A stretch of 44,462 nt of DNA from the NCBI GenBank assembly GCA_945862985.1, contig CAMAZF010000017.1, positions 1 to 44,462 on the forward strand. Reading direction: 5' to 3'. The notes below the pieces were generated by a model that was given only the letters and a program-made list of their open reading frames with translations, ran no database searches and was not told where the DNA came from. The position numbers were made by a program, and so were the translations under genes. The DNA comes from Bordetella parapertussis. Its GTDB lineage: Bacteria > Pseudomonadota > Gammaproteobacteria > Burkholderiales > Burkholderiaceae_A. This document shows, piece after piece, positions 16,375 through 25,659 of this stretch (positions are counted from its first letter, which is position 1; every line of letters begins with the position of its first letter).

Positions 16375-17873
16375 GGCTTGGCCCGTGCAAGTTCACCGCC
16401 GCCATGTCGAAGGTGCTCGCGCATCCTATCGAGAGGGGTCGATTCAATCAGCTTTCGAAGGACGCCGTAGAACGACTGGGACTCCACATCGACGCGCACG
16501 TCTTCGGCCGTCAGCGGCCTCGACAGTGTTAATCGCTTGAGCGATCTGCACCTCGATAGCGCAACGTACGTTTGTCCCGTCTCAAACGCACCGGCTCCCA
16601 AGTCGATATGCACACGGTCGAGGGTCTTGCCCTGGCTTTTGTGGATCGTCACTGACCAAGCTAGTACGAGGGGGATTTGAGAATAAGTTCCTGCGATGAA
16701 TCGCTCTATCCCGCCGGTCATCGGGTTGAACTGGCAGTCGAATTGCTCCCAGGTGGCTGGAGCCACCTCTACGACCTCACCATCCTCCAGTAGGCGCACA
16801 TGCACTTTGTCCGGCAGTGTCTTCTGAACCGTTCCGATCGATCCGTTCACCCATTTGTTTCCGTTTTTGGTGAACATCACCTGCGCACCAACTCGCAGCT
16901 CCACCACCATCGGTGAGGGCAATCGATCGTTCTTGTACTTACCGGTCAGAACACCTTCGTAATTGACAGAGGGTTCGCGAAGCCTGGCGAGCATGGTCGC
17001 GTTTCTTCGGTCGACTTCGATATTTCGCGGGCTCAGCCAAACCGCACCCTCCGGGGGGTCTTGCGTGATTTGGCATGCCGTATTTAGCCGTTGAATGGAA
17101 TTGTTTAGATCAATGCCCTCGCGGATACGAGCGAGCATATTCACGAATTCCTGATCGACTTGACGAAACGCCTTTTTCAGCTCGATGGCATAGTAAGTAC
17201 AACTCGCGATGGCATTGGCACCATGAAATTTAGACGTCTTGTAATTCCGTGCAAACAATTCACGGACGTTCGAATTGACTACCGGGGGTAATTGAAATAG
17301 ATCGCCCACGAGTACCACCGGCAGGCCACCAAACGGAGCGGGATTATTTCGGTTCTTCTTAAAAAAATCGCTCACACCATCCAGGAGATTGGCGTTGACC
17401 ATCGAAATTTCGTCGATGATGAGCAGCTTGGCCCCTCGAGCGATGGAGGGCTTGTAGTCCTTGATGTCCTCGGGAAGAATCCAGGCCGGGGGTAGCACGC
17501 ACATCGAGTGCAGAGTCTTGCCGTCAACGTTCAAGGCAGCGATGCCTGTCGGTGCCGCGATCAGCACGTGTCCCTCAAAAGACCGTGCGAGCCACCTGAT
17601 GAAGGTGCTTTTACCAGTACCGGCGCCCCCGGTCACGATTAGCAACGGGAACTCGTTCTTAATAAGGTCGCGCGCCAGTTCGTACTCGGGAAGAACTTCA
17701 ATACCGGTCTCTTTGCTTCGATTATCTGGTGAGTCACTGTTCTTAGCGTATCCCTCGGCCGACCTGGCGCCGGGTGATCCCTCCGAGGAACTTTGCTCAG
17801 ACCTCCCCGGAAGCTTTCCGAGAATCCACCCCTCACCGGTCACTATCTTCAATAAATTTTTGGGAGTTATCAC
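16371..17873 (-). CDS. Pif1/RecD-like SF1B helicase
   Basis: Motifs of the Pif1/RecD2 branch are clear: Walker A T-G-G-A-G-T-G-K-S-T at 81-90, I-I-D-E-I-S-M-V (Walker B), G-D-L-F-Q-L-P-P-V (motif III), an SH3-like insertion, then I-H-K-S-Q-G-K-T-L (motif V) and Y-V-A-L-S-R-C-R (motif VI). SF1B helicases move 5'-3' on single-stranded DNA. The first 60 residues are polar and probably unstructured. The start is a GTG without a good Shine-Dalgarno sequence, 15 nt after the NERD-helicase stop; coupling or a later start is possible. GC is visibly lower than in the neighbouring UvrD-nuclease and mod genes, hinting at mosaic assembly. Confidence 0.9.
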   Translation of the reverse strand: MITPKNLLKIVTGEGWILGKLPGRSEQSSSEGSPGARSAEGYAKNSDSPDNRSKETGIEVLPEYELARDLIKNEFPLLIVTGGAGTGKSTFIRWLARSFEGHVLIAAPTGIAALNVDGKTLHSMCVLPPAWILPEDIKDYKPSIARGAKLLIIDEISMVNANLLDGVSDFFKKNRNNPAPFGGLPVVLVGDLFQLPPVVNSNVRELFARNYKTSKFHGANAIASCTYYAIELKKAFRQVDQEFVNMLARIREGIDLNNSIQRLNTACQITQDPPEGAVWLSPRNIEVDRRNATMLARLREPSVNYEGVLTGKYKNDRLPSPMVVELRVGAQVMFTKNGNKWVNGSIGTVQKTLPDKVHVRLLEDGEVVEVAPATWEQFDCQFNPMTGGIERFIAGTYSQIPLVLAWSVTIHKSQGKTLDRVHIDLGAGAFETGQTYVALSRCRSLKRLTLSRPLTAEDVRVDVESQSFYGVLRKLIESTPLDRMREHLRHGGGELARAKP

Positions 17874-17888
17874 TGAATTCGACGAATA

Positions 17889-19544
17889 TCATTCATTGCA
17901 AGGTAATACTGAGGCTACCGGCAAAAAACTGTTCAAGATACTCACTTGCAACCTCCCCCGCGTCATCCCCACAAACACTCTATTTCTCTCCATCTCGCTG
18001 TCTACGCTCTGCGGTACACCCACCAACACCACAGCATCTGCGGCCTGGCCTTTGAACCGGTGCACCGTCTCTAGAAGGATCTCTCCCTCCGAGTACTTTA
18101 CCTCCCCGTTTTCATAGCCCACATTTCTGCGAAGTCTATATCCGGCGTATTGCATCTCTGGGCTTGCCAAGAAGAGCTCACTCGAGCTGGCCCCTCGAAG
18201 GCTTAACACCACAATCTGCTCTGGCCTGAAGCCTTGCTCAATGAGTGAGGCAATGGCCTGTGCCGTCGCCTTTAACGGCCCCTCCTCCCCATACTCAAAG
18301 ACCTCCGGCGGCTCCCCAATCACGGCCCCACCCCATTCAATCGGCTCCTCGGTGAGCTGCATCTCATTGATGAGGTCCACCACGGCCTTGGGGGATCTGT
18401 AGTTCACTGGGCTCTTGATCACCACCCAGTCGGGCAACGCCAGAGGCTCACGCTCATAGAGGCGTTGGTTCGCATCTTCCAGCACCAGCATGCGTGTGAC
18501 GGGTGTGGCCATTTCAATGAGGGCCTCCACCCAGGCTCGCTCAAAGTCCTGGGCTTCATCCACCACAATGCAGCCAAACGATCCCCGAAGCTGGGGCGCG
18601 TAATTCACGGCGACCTCTGCCATGCGTCCATATATCCCAGGGTCCTGAAAGTTGAGGGGTTCGCCCAAGGCCTCCATGAACTCCCGGCCCATCTCATGGA
18701 AGGTCACCACCTTGGATGCTCTGGGTGCGCTCTGCCGCATGGCATCGGCCAGTGCGCGGTTGTAGCAGACATAGAGGCCTCTGAGCCCAGCGGCTCGAGC
18801 ACGCTTGAGCTCTTCGAGCGCCAATTGCGTCTTGCCAGAGCCCGCCGTACCTTTTACATGCAGGCGATACGGGCTCATCTCAAGGCGCTGCGCCCACGTG
18901 GATAGCCCCGAGCTGAGCCTGCTCGAGAAGGTCTTGGCCCGCTCACCCAGCAAGCCGATGTGGGGTGCAGCCCGTACCACCTGAGCAAGGTACTCATGCA
19001 CCTCTAGTGGGTCAGCAGGGGCCTCCCCTGTGGGGGTTGGAGAGGCATCAAAGAGCGCCTCAATCCTTTGGATCAGTTCATGTGCCGTGTTGCGATCAAT
19101 CACTCGCTCTGGGTCGACCCCAGCGGGCAGCTGGCCCTCAATCACAGACTCGGGCAGATAAAGCAAGTGATCGATGCTGAGCCCCCTGCCCTGGTGCTTT
19201 CGTCCAAACTCGTTTCGAAGCGCATTCAGGTTACGGCTCACCTGGGTGATCAAAGACTTGGGGGCCCGCTCATGCCGGTAGTGCACCACCAGGTCGTTAC
19301 GCACCACCATCACCGGCACATCCTTCTGTTCAATGGCCAGCAGCCGTCCCTGCCGGTTCGCAATGATGAAGTCAATCTCGCCATAGACGGAGCCACCTGT
19401 GTCTGCTCTGGCCCAGTGGATGCCGTGATAGACCGTGAACTCACCCGAGAGGGCAACGGCCAGCTTATCGAGCGTGGCCCGCTCGCTGGGATGCCAAGGG
19501 CCTTGGTCTCGCTCGGCAATGTCGTCGGGGACTAGGCGGGCCAT
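17889..19544 (-). CDS. NERD-domain nuclease fused to SF1 helicase
   Basis: The N-terminal 150 residues fit a NERD (nuclease-related) domain, a PD-(D/E)XK relative: G-E-I-D-F-I at 55-60 followed by L-A-I-E-Q-K at 69-74, where Glu and Lys are candidate active-site residues. A UvrD/DUF2075-like helicase follows: Walker A G-T-A-G-S-G-K-T-Q at 232-240, V-V-D-E-A-Q-D-F, V-H-R-F-K-G-Q-A-A-D and F-V-G-M-T-R-G-R. Such fusions are common in defence islands and as solitary genes. It sits 17 nt after the unrecognised gene that follows zorD. The ATG at 19544 lacks a strong Shine-Dalgarno sequence, so translation may depend on the upstream gene. Confidence 0.9.
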   Translation of the reverse strand: MARLVPDDIAERDQGPWHPSERATLDKLAVALSGEFTVYHGIHWARADTGGSVYGEIDFIIANRQGRLLAIEQKDVPVMVVRNDLVVHYRHERAPKSLITQVSRNLNALRNEFGRKHQGRGLSIDHLLYLPESVIEGQLPAGVDPERVIDRNTAHELIQRIEALFDASPTPTGEAPADPLEVHEYLAQVVRAAPHIGLLGERAKTFSSRLSSGLSTWAQRLEMSPYRLHVKGTAGSGKTQLALEELKRARAAGLRGLYVCYNRALADAMRQSAPRASKVVTFHEMGREFMEALGEPLNFQDPGIYGRMAEVAVNYAPQLRGSFGCIVVDEAQDFERAWVEALIEMATPVTRMLVLEDANQRLYEREPLALPDWVVIKSPVNYRSPKAVVDLINEMQLTEEPIEWGGAVIGEPPEVFEYGEEGPLKATAQAIASLIEQGFRPEQIVVLSLRGASSSELFLASPEMQYAGYRLRRNVGYENGEVKYSEGEILLETVHRFKGQAADAVVLVGVPQSVDSEMERNRVFVGMTRGRLQVSILNSFLPVASVLPCNE

Positions 19545-19561
19545 GGTGGGGGATCAACCCA

Positions 19562-20524
19562 TTAATTCTTAGGGAAAGGCCAACTAAATTTCATACCGAC
19601 GCGGTAGTAAGTTTCCTTGAGCCAAGTGAGGTCTTTGCGCCAACGCTCTGCAGCGAATGGAGCACTCTCCCCACGAAACCCTATCAGCCAACTGATATGC
19701 CGGGCCATCGCATAGAGTCGCTGCTGAGTTCTTGGCAGGCCCCAAACACGTTGCTCATCTGAAGAAAGAGAAAGGGCGTCCCCGTCTGCCTCGTACATCT
19801 CACGCAATTTTTTCCAGCGCTCTGCAGTCAGCAGTCTGCCCTCAGCCACCGTATAGCCAATCCTATGAAGCGGGGACTCTGCACTCAACACACTCGGGTC
19901 GAATTCATAGATGCCGTCAGACCGCTTTAGGTTGTGCTCGAGATCACCATTTGGCCATTGAAACCCGTCGTACTCGAGGACAGAAGTGAGCCCTCCGTGC
20001 CCATCAGCCAACTGCAAGAGTTCGTCCTCGGAAAAAGTCTCTAGCGGATTCTCAAGTTTGCAGAGGGCGTACAACAACAACTCCTGGGACAAGACGGTCA
20101 AAGGTTCATCCGCCTCGATATGGAAGTCCAGAATGGCTCGAAGATCAATCATCGCCTCTTCATCGATAGCACGCCCAACAACCAACGTGGAGAACGCATG
20201 AGAGGCATCGGTAACAACAAATTCTCGCTGTTCAAGAAACTCCTTGAACTCATGTTCTTCCCAAGGGCCTCTTCCCAGAATGCAAACAACCTCGCCGACC
20301 CAATCTTCAAGATCCTTCCCGGTATGTTCGCCGACTAAGCCATCCCTGAGCGGGATGAGATTCAATCCCCCTGTGTAGGCAGCGAGCTCGTCAAGGGCGT
20401 CCTGCGACTTTGCCTCTTGAACTCGCTGTATCAATTTCTCAACCTCACGCTCCAGAGCCGCCACTTCTTGGCGGGCTGCAGTAAGATCCGCCCTCTTTGA
20501 ACGTAACAATTTTTCGTGGCTCAT
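19562..20524 (-). CDS. Unrecognised 320-aa protein directly downstream of zorD
   Basis: The product begins with a heptad-like, charged coiled-coil segment (about residues 5-50: L-T-A-A-R-Q-E-V-A-A-L-E-R-E-V-E-K) and continues as a mixed, acidic and Trp-containing domain with no recognised catalytic motif. A longer reading frame starts at 20779, but the ATG at 20524 is preferred: it lies 11 nt after the zorD stop and is preceded by GGGAG. Canonical type I Zorya has only zorA-D, so this is an added gene. Possible roles include a Zorya accessory or a link to the helicase module; neither can be shown from sequence. Two Trp-rich segments near the C-terminus are its most distinctive feature. Confidence 0.78.
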   Translation of the reverse strand: MSHEKLLRSKRADLTAARQEVAALEREVEKLIQRVQEAKSQDALDELAAYTGGLNLIPLRDGLVGEHTGKDLEDWVGEVVCILGRGPWEEHEFKEFLEQREFVVTDASHAFSTLVVGRAIDEEAMIDLRAILDFHIEADEPLTVLSQELLLYALCKLENPLETFSEDELLQLADGHGGLTSVLEYDGFQWPNGDLEHNLKRSDGIYEFDPSVLSAESPLHRIGYTVAEGRLLTAERWKKLREMYEADGDALSLSSDEQRVWGLPRTQQRLYAMARHISWLIGFRGESAPFAAERWRKDLTWLKETYYRVGMKFSWPFPKN

Positions 20525-20535
20525 TCCGCTCCCAA

Positions 20536-23505
20536 TCAAGCCTGACCTACCCCAGCCAACGAACGAAAGATCTCCTCCAGCTCGTCGCCTGTCTCTAGCG
20601 GCATCAGCATTCCCTTCGAGAGCGTCCTCTTTCGCGTCAAGAGCTTGTCGAGAATGCAGTCGAAACTCGCGTCTCCATAGAGTGGATGTAATGCTTGGAG
20701 GTAATAGACCGTAACGTCCTCGGTTTGCCCAATACGGTACGCGCGGTCCGTGCATTGGTCCTCCACAGCCGGATTCCACCAGCGAGTGAGGTGAATCACG
20801 TGCGTGGCAGCAGTGAGCGTGAGTCCTACTCCAGCGGCCTTGGGCGAGAGCAACAACACTGCAAACTCGCCCTTAGGCGTGGACTGAAATCGATCCACAA
20901 TGGCAGTCCGGCGGTCTGCTGGCGTGTCTCCATAGATCCGCGCTGGGTGTCGCTCCAGTTGGTAACGCTCTCTCAGATAGAAAGCGAGCCACTCCTGCAT
21001 GGCCAAGCTCTCTACGAACACGAGAGCCTTCTCACCCTTGGCGTGAATGTCGTCTAGAAGGTTCAAGCAACTCATCAGGCGCGCAGACGCTGCGACGTAC
21101 TCATCGCCGCCGGAGATCGATGACTCCTCTGCAAAGCTAGGATGCAGAGAGATTCCACGAATCCGATGGAACGCGTCAAGCCGCCCTCTTCGACCGTTTG
21201 CACCAGAGGCCCCTTGGATAGCAGTGACATAAGCAACCGCCTGTTGCTCTGGCATGACTCGAGGCACAGCCTTTTCAACTTTGCGTGGCAGATCCTTCGC
21301 AACATCAGATTTCATCCGCCGGAGCATGGGTGCAGGTCTCTCAGCCATCGATTCCGTAAGTCTGGCCTTAAGCTCAATCAAAGCTTCAGGCGTGTCGATT
21401 CGGTAGTGACTCAGAAATTCACGCAGATTCCCCAGCCCCATCGCGCCAGGCATGAGCGTGTCAAAAAGCGTCCAGATATCAGCTAATGAATTCTCAATGG
21501 GCGTGCCGGTCAAACCAATCTTGAACTCCCCCTGGAGCGCCTGGGCAGCATTGGTCATCATGGACTGTGGATTCTTTACCTTCTGCATTTCATCAAAAGC
21601 AATGAGGGCAAAGTCCACGAGGCCAAGCGACAGGTGATAGTCACGCATGGTCTCGTAGGTCGTTAGTATCCAGTCATTGTCCTTAAGAAGCTGAACGTCC
21701 AGGGTTGACACGCCCTCAATAACGTCTGCTCTAGAGAACCCTGCCTGCCTAAACTGGCGAACCGAGGTGCCATATAAACAAGCCATGTCCCCGAGGCAAC
21801 CCTGCCCCATGTGTCGGGCAGCCTCTGCCTGCCAGTTTCCAAGCAGTGAGATAGGCGCAACCACAAGAATTGGTTTCTTCTGCATTCCAAGGCTAGCTCG
21901 CTTGCGCTGTAGCCATGAAAGAAAAGCAAGCGTTTGGAGCGTCTTGCCCAGTCCCATGTCATCCGCAAGTAGAACGCCTGGATAGCCCAACCCCCATGTG
22001 TGTTGAAGCCATTCCACTCCCTGAACCTGATGTTCCTTCAACGAGGTGCGCAAGCCCTCGGGCACCTCATACCCAGCAAATCCATATCGAGGGTGAAATT
22101 GCGCTACAAATGCCTCAGCCTCAAAGTTGTCTTGCACGACCAGAATCGACTTCTGCACCGGGCCTTCTGCCGTTGGAGGATCGCCATTTGGGGTATCAGC
22201 CTCCTCATCCAATGGCAACGTCACTGGAGGAACCTTCAGGAACAACTCGAGCATCGCGTTAAGTGAATCGAGCGCATCTTTCGTGGCCGGCACAGTATCG
22301 CCCCCCCCTGGAACCACCACCTCTGGAACATTCTGATGAATCGCTTCAGCAATAGACTTCGCAAGCGGTTCAAGTTGCGGCTCTGGAATGGTGATGGTCT
22401 TGGTACCAATCTTTAAACCAAAGGCTTCTGGAAACCAATTATTGGGTGCTCGTTGTATAAACGGTAGCACTGGGGGTCGCCAGAGCCCCACCTCTATAAC
22501 CCGCTCGGAGAACGCGTCTGTCTCGACGAAAGCCGATCCAACCGAGCGATCAAATGCATCCTCGGCCATCCCACCGGACACTAAGTGTTCTTTGATGAAC
22601 GTTTGCGGGGATCGAGCGAAACGAGCGCGCTCCTCTGGCGGCTTGGATTGATAGGACTTGATGACACTGAGCGTGTCGCGTAGGCCCGGGTCAATGTAGA
22701 GGTACTCTCCCCTTGCAAGAACGTAAGTAGGCTTTGTCTCAACCGCAGCACTGAACTGTGCGGCTAGGCTTTGCTGAAGCTCAGGGGTGAGCAAAGACTC
22801 CTCCGCCCTAACCAGCTCGCCAGACTGCTCGGCATGCTTTCGGATGTCCTCAGAAAAGAAGACAGGATCAAAGTGCACACCATCACGACCAACTGAGACA
22901 TCAAGCGATACTGCGCTGGCGTGTCGAAATCGCATCTCCTCCAGCTGACGGTCAGAACCGAACGCCTCGCCCGAGGCTGCCTCTAACGCCGACTTGAGCT
23001 CTGATACCGCAGCAAGCCTCATATCGAGCTGCGCTCGGGCCTCGTTAAACCGCTCACTCGCACGTTGAATACGTGCGAGTGGTGCTGGAACCCTGTAAGA
23101 CTTGGATCCATAGTGTACGAGACCAGCCTCCTCACGCACCCTCACGGGTGCGCCACTGCTGTCGTGCCATGCCAGTGTGGCAATCGTATTGCCGGAGACA
23201 AAAGGGCCATTGAGCTTGACCCATAGAGAAAACGGAATATCGGGTGGAAGTCCAAGGCACTTCGCCTGGTCAGCGGACAGTGCTTGAGCAAAAGACGGTG
23301 ATAGACGAAAACCGGACCCATCTTGAAGAGGAGAGATGCCCTCCTCCCCCTCAAGCAAAGCTGCCTCGGCACGAGCCAGCCCAACTGAAAGCGCCATTCG
23401 ATCTTCAGCTGGAAGGCTTGACAACTGTGACGAAAGACCATCGACCGAGGCGAATACCTCAAGGTTCCCGTCGCTGATACGCCAATGCATCGAAGTCTTC
23501 ATCAT
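20536..23505 (-). CDS. zorD: ZorD, SNF2-family helicase of type I Zorya
   Basis: The C-terminal half is a Swi2/Snf2 ATPase: Walker A A-D-D-M-G-L-G-K-T-L around 515-524, D-E-M-Q near 640 (normally DEAQ/DEAH), L-T-G-T-P-I-E-N, and Q-C-T-D-R-A-Y-R-I-G-Q (motif VI). The N-terminal roughly 480 residues lack a recognised fold. ZorD is described as the effector of type I Zorya that acts on invading DNA once ZorAB is triggered. At 989 aa it is slightly shorter than E. coli ZorD (about 1080 aa). Its ATG overlaps the zorC TGA (ATGA) with GAGGG just upstream. A G8 tract at 22301-22308 encodes the Gly-Gly-Gly after V-V-V-P near residue 400. Confidence 0.93.
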   Translation of the reverse strand: MMKTSMHWRISDGNLEVFASVDGLSSQLSSLPAEDRMALSVGLARAEAALLEGEEGISPLQDGSGFRLSPSFAQALSADQAKCLGLPPDIPFSLWVKLNGPFVSGNTIATLAWHDSSGAPVRVREEAGLVHYGSKSYRVPAPLARIQRASERFNEARAQLDMRLAAVSELKSALEAASGEAFGSDRQLEEMRFRHASAVSLDVSVGRDGVHFDPVFFSEDIRKHAEQSGELVRAEESLLTPELQQSLAAQFSAAVETKPTYVLARGEYLYIDPGLRDTLSVIKSYQSKPPEERARFARSPQTFIKEHLVSGGMAEDAFDRSVGSAFVETDAFSERVIEVGLWRPPVLPFIQRAPNNWFPEAFGLKIGTKTITIPEPQLEPLAKSIAEAIHQNVPEVVVPGGGDTVPATKDALDSLNAMLELFLKVPPVTLPLDEEADTPNGDPPTAEGPVQKSILVVQDNFEAEAFVAQFHPRYGFAGYEVPEGLRTSLKEHQVQGVEWLQHTWGLGYPGVLLADDMGLGKTLQTLAFLSWLQRKRASLGMQKKPILVVAPISLLGNWQAEAARHMGQGCLGDMACLYGTSVRQFRQAGFSRADVIEGVSTLDVQLLKDNDWILTTYETMRDYHLSLGLVDFALIAFDEMQKVKNPQSMMTNAAQALQGEFKIGLTGTPIENSLADIWTLFDTLMPGAMGLGNLREFLSHYRIDTPEALIELKARLTESMAERPAPMLRRMKSDVAKDLPRKVEKAVPRVMPEQQAVAYVTAIQGASGANGRRGRLDAFHRIRGISLHPSFAEESSISGGDEYVAASARLMSCLNLLDDIHAKGEKALVFVESLAMQEWLAFYLRERYQLERHPARIYGDTPADRRTAIVDRFQSTPKGEFAVLLLSPKAAGVGLTLTAATHVIHLTRWWNPAVEDQCTDRAYRIGQTEDVTVYYLQALHPLYGDASFDCILDKLLTRKRTLSKGMLMPLETGDELEEIFRSLAGVGQA
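22301..22308 (-). repeat. G8 homopolymer tract in zorD
   Basis: Eight consecutive C on the + strand (eight G in the coding strand) encode Gly-Gly-Gly in the linker before the SNF2 domain. Slippage here would remove the ATPase domain from ZorD. It resembles the G9 tract in the HEPN-Hsp70 gene of the same run. Confidence 0.5.
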
Positions 23506-24914
23506 CAAACCCTCAAGCCAGTGACCGTATGAACGTAATCAGCAACATCGAACTGCCAACTTCCCAGATGAACCTTGTAATGGTCAGCTTTGGAGTCTCT
23601 TCGAATGACCTCTGGGTCATAGCGCAGTTGATAGAAACGAGGCTTATCAGCATTCCTTGAGCGATAGAAACGAACTTTCCCGTCATGGGTCCATTCACTG
23701 ATGGTGAGATCCCCAATCCTCATGAACAGGACAGAGTGGTGCCCCTGAATCTGGCTCTTCTCAAGCACTCCAAATGCGCCTCTCGACCGTAACACCCCTC
23801 GACGCACAAGTGCCTGGGCCTCTCGGGCCGCATCTGGACCAAACGCAACCCATGCCTCTCTGACAAGGTCTCGCTTAAAAAACTTCTTCCAAAAGGCTTC
23901 TCGCGTTTTCCACTGCTGAGACTGATTGGAACTCGTCAAGACTTCCATCAACATCTCAAAAGATTCTGCCGTCAGCCAACGCAAAAGAACCGAAATAAGA
24001 TCTTGATCAACCGATGCCCAGCCGGTTGGATTTAGCCGCGGATCTTTGTATAGCCTAACCAAAAGATCCAAGATGGCACCCTTTGAATCCTCATCCGGAT
24101 CTGCTTGTAGATAAGGGCGTAACAGCGCTCGGGCGACATGAGGAAGTGCCGTTTGAGTCAACTGAACGCGCTCATCATCAATCGCAGAGAGACTTGGAGG
24201 GAAGAGTGTCAGAAACCGCCTCAACGACTGCGGATCGTGCCCCCGAGAGAGCTCGTCACAGATATGCTCAAACGCAAGAACTGCGAATCCGCCACTGAGC
24301 AAAATCCCCCGCTTAAGGCCAGCCTCCTCAAAGACCTGAATGGGATTCTCTGCATGCGGGCTCATAGCAACACTTGCAAGCTTCTTCGCAATCGGTGTCT
24401 CAAGGAGCCCAAACCGACTAATGCGCTCCTGCCATCGCTGTGGAAGCTCATCGACGCCCTTCAAGAGTGCAAGCCTGAGAACCTCGCTGATGATCGAATC
24501 CTTGTGGCTGAGCCTTAGAAATCCGAGAAGCAGGGCCTTATAGACGGTTTTGCTGCCCAGTGAAATCACAATCTCGATGAACCTAGCCAACAAGCTCTTC
24601 CCGTCTGGCCTAGCAATCAAATCGGGAAGCGAGCCAGCAGCAACCCTCCTAATGGCCTTTCTAGTCGGGGCCTCATTTGTTCGGAGACAAGCGACAACCT
24701 CATTCAGGTAAACGGGCGCACTCCTCATGTCGCGCTTCTCCAGGTCTTCTGCCTTTTTTTGAATGAAACGCCCTGCGGCCAGCACAATATCCAAAGAGGG
24801 CCTGGGAATGCTGAGTCGGCTTGGGTCATAGCTCAAGAGTCGCTGCAAGCGAGGATATTGATCCCTCGGTTCTCCCGAAGATAGCGAGACCTCATTTGGC
24901 ACGATCAGCTCCAA
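23505..24914 (-). CDS. zorC: ZorC, EH-signature protein of type I Zorya
   Basis: The 469-aa, mostly helical protein ends in a segment typical of the EH-signature family: conserved-looking basic and aromatic residues (F-Y-R-S-R-N, R-F-Y-Q-L-R-Y-D) and a final H-L-G-S-W-Q-F-D-V. ZorC is thought to help ZorD act on DNA after ZorAB activation. Position between zorB and zorD and the C-terminal pattern make the call; no enzyme motif is seen. The start is a TTG with A-G-G-G-G just upstream, 23 nt inside the end of zorB, so the two genes overlap and are probably co-translated. A GTG four codons later is an alternative. Confidence 0.88.
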   Translation of the reverse strand: MELIVPNEVSLSSGEPRDQYPRLQRLLSYDPSRLSIPRPSLDIVLAAGRFIQKKAEDLEKRDMRSAPVYLNEVVACLRTNEAPTRKAIRRVAAGSLPDLIARPDGKSLLARFIEIVISLGSKTVYKALLLGFLRLSHKDSIISEVLRLALLKGVDELPQRWQERISRFGLLETPIAKKLASVAMSPHAENPIQVFEEAGLKRGILLSGGFAVLAFEHICDELSRGHDPQSLRRFLTLFPPSLSAIDDERVQLTQTALPHVARALLRPYLQADPDEDSKGAILDLLVRLYKDPRLNPTGWASVDQDLISVLLRWLTAESFEMLMEVLTSSNQSQQWKTREAFWKKFFKRDLVREAWVAFGPDAAREAQALVRRGVLRSRGAFGVLEKSQIQGHHSVLFMRIGDLTISEWTHDGKVRFYRSRNADKPRFYQLRYDPEVIRRDSKADHYKVHLGSWQFDVADYVHTVTGLRV

Positions 24915-25659
24915 CCGCCCCTTTCACTCGGGCAAGTTGATTTTCCAGACTCTCCGCCGACTTTGGGATCCACATCACGAAACGAATATCGATCCGCCTG
25001 TTCCGATCCATTGCAGACTCACTGACATTCGGCTCAATTGGGCGCTGCTCTCCATACGCTGCAACGCTAAGGACAGGCTCGGCATCCAGGTTTCTGTATT
25101 GAGCTAAAGCGGGCGCGGCCTGCGACATCACATCGTGGGTATTGGTTGCCCGTCTCGCACTGAGTTCAAGATTATTTTTGCTGCCATCACTCAGGATGGA
25201 CTTGACAGGCTTGTCGTCTGTGTGTCCTTCGACGAAAATCGCCTCCAAAAACACATTTCCGGGATTACAACCCACGGTCACAACCTCCCCGCTCGGTACG
25301 ACAAAGCAAGCAGTCTCTTCTTGGATCACTTGAGCGAGATACGCAATGGTTACCCTTGCGTCCTCAGTCAACGCGGACTGCCCCTGAACAAAGAGGTTTG
25401 CGCCCCTGAGGGTGACAACACCCGGATTTCGAGGAGAGACAATTGCATCGATATTCCGCTCCCTGAGCCCTTTAGCAACCTCTTGCGCAATGCCCTGACG
25501 CTTCTCTTCACCAAGGGAGATGTAAATTGGAATCGGATTTTGTCGTGAGTTCTGGTGAGCGAAGTAGGCGATCATAATGATCAAGATGAACAACACGCCG
25601 ATTGTCATGTCGGTCATGGAAGCAAAGTAATTCGCACCGCCATCACGCCTAATGCTCAT
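24892..25659 (-). CDS. zorB: ZorB, MotB-like OmpA/peptidoglycan-binding subunit of Zorya
   Basis: One N-terminal transmembrane helix (about 17-35) is preceded by F-A-S-M-T-D17-M-T-I-G; Asp17 corresponds to the ion-carrying Asp of MotB-like proteins. The C-terminal half is OmpA-like: V-E-G-H-T-D-D-K-P, L-S-A-R-R-A, A-A-Y-G-E-Q-R-P and N-R-R-I-D-I-R-F bind peptidoglycan. With ZorA it forms an inner-membrane proton-driven motor proposed to sense phage attack at the envelope. Start and zorA stop overlap as ATGA. The family, order and overlap with zorA leave little doubt. Confidence 0.95.
   Translation of the reverse strand: MSIRRDGGANYFASMTDMTIGVLFILIIMIAYFAHQNSRQNPIPIYISLGEEKRQGIAQEVAKGLRERNIDAIVSPRNPGVVTLRGANLFVQGQSALTEDARVTIAYLAQVIQEETACFVVPSGEVVTVGCNPGNVFLEAIFVEGHTDDKPVKSILSDGSKNNLELSARRATNTHDVMSQAAPALAQYRNLDAEPVLSVAAYGEQRPIEPNVSESAMDRNRRIDIRFVMWIPKSAESLENQLARVKGAVGADRAK

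Noticed and set aside
7430-17873. BREX, DISARM or type I R-M assignment
   Set aside because: No PglZ, BrxC, DUF1998 DrmB, HsdS or HsdM is seen. Mod and Res motifs fit type III-like enzymes better.
20525-20779. Longer start for the 320-aa gene
   Set aside because: The extension lies inside the end of zorD in another frame, whereas the ATG at 20524 has GGGAG and ideal spacing after the zorD stop.
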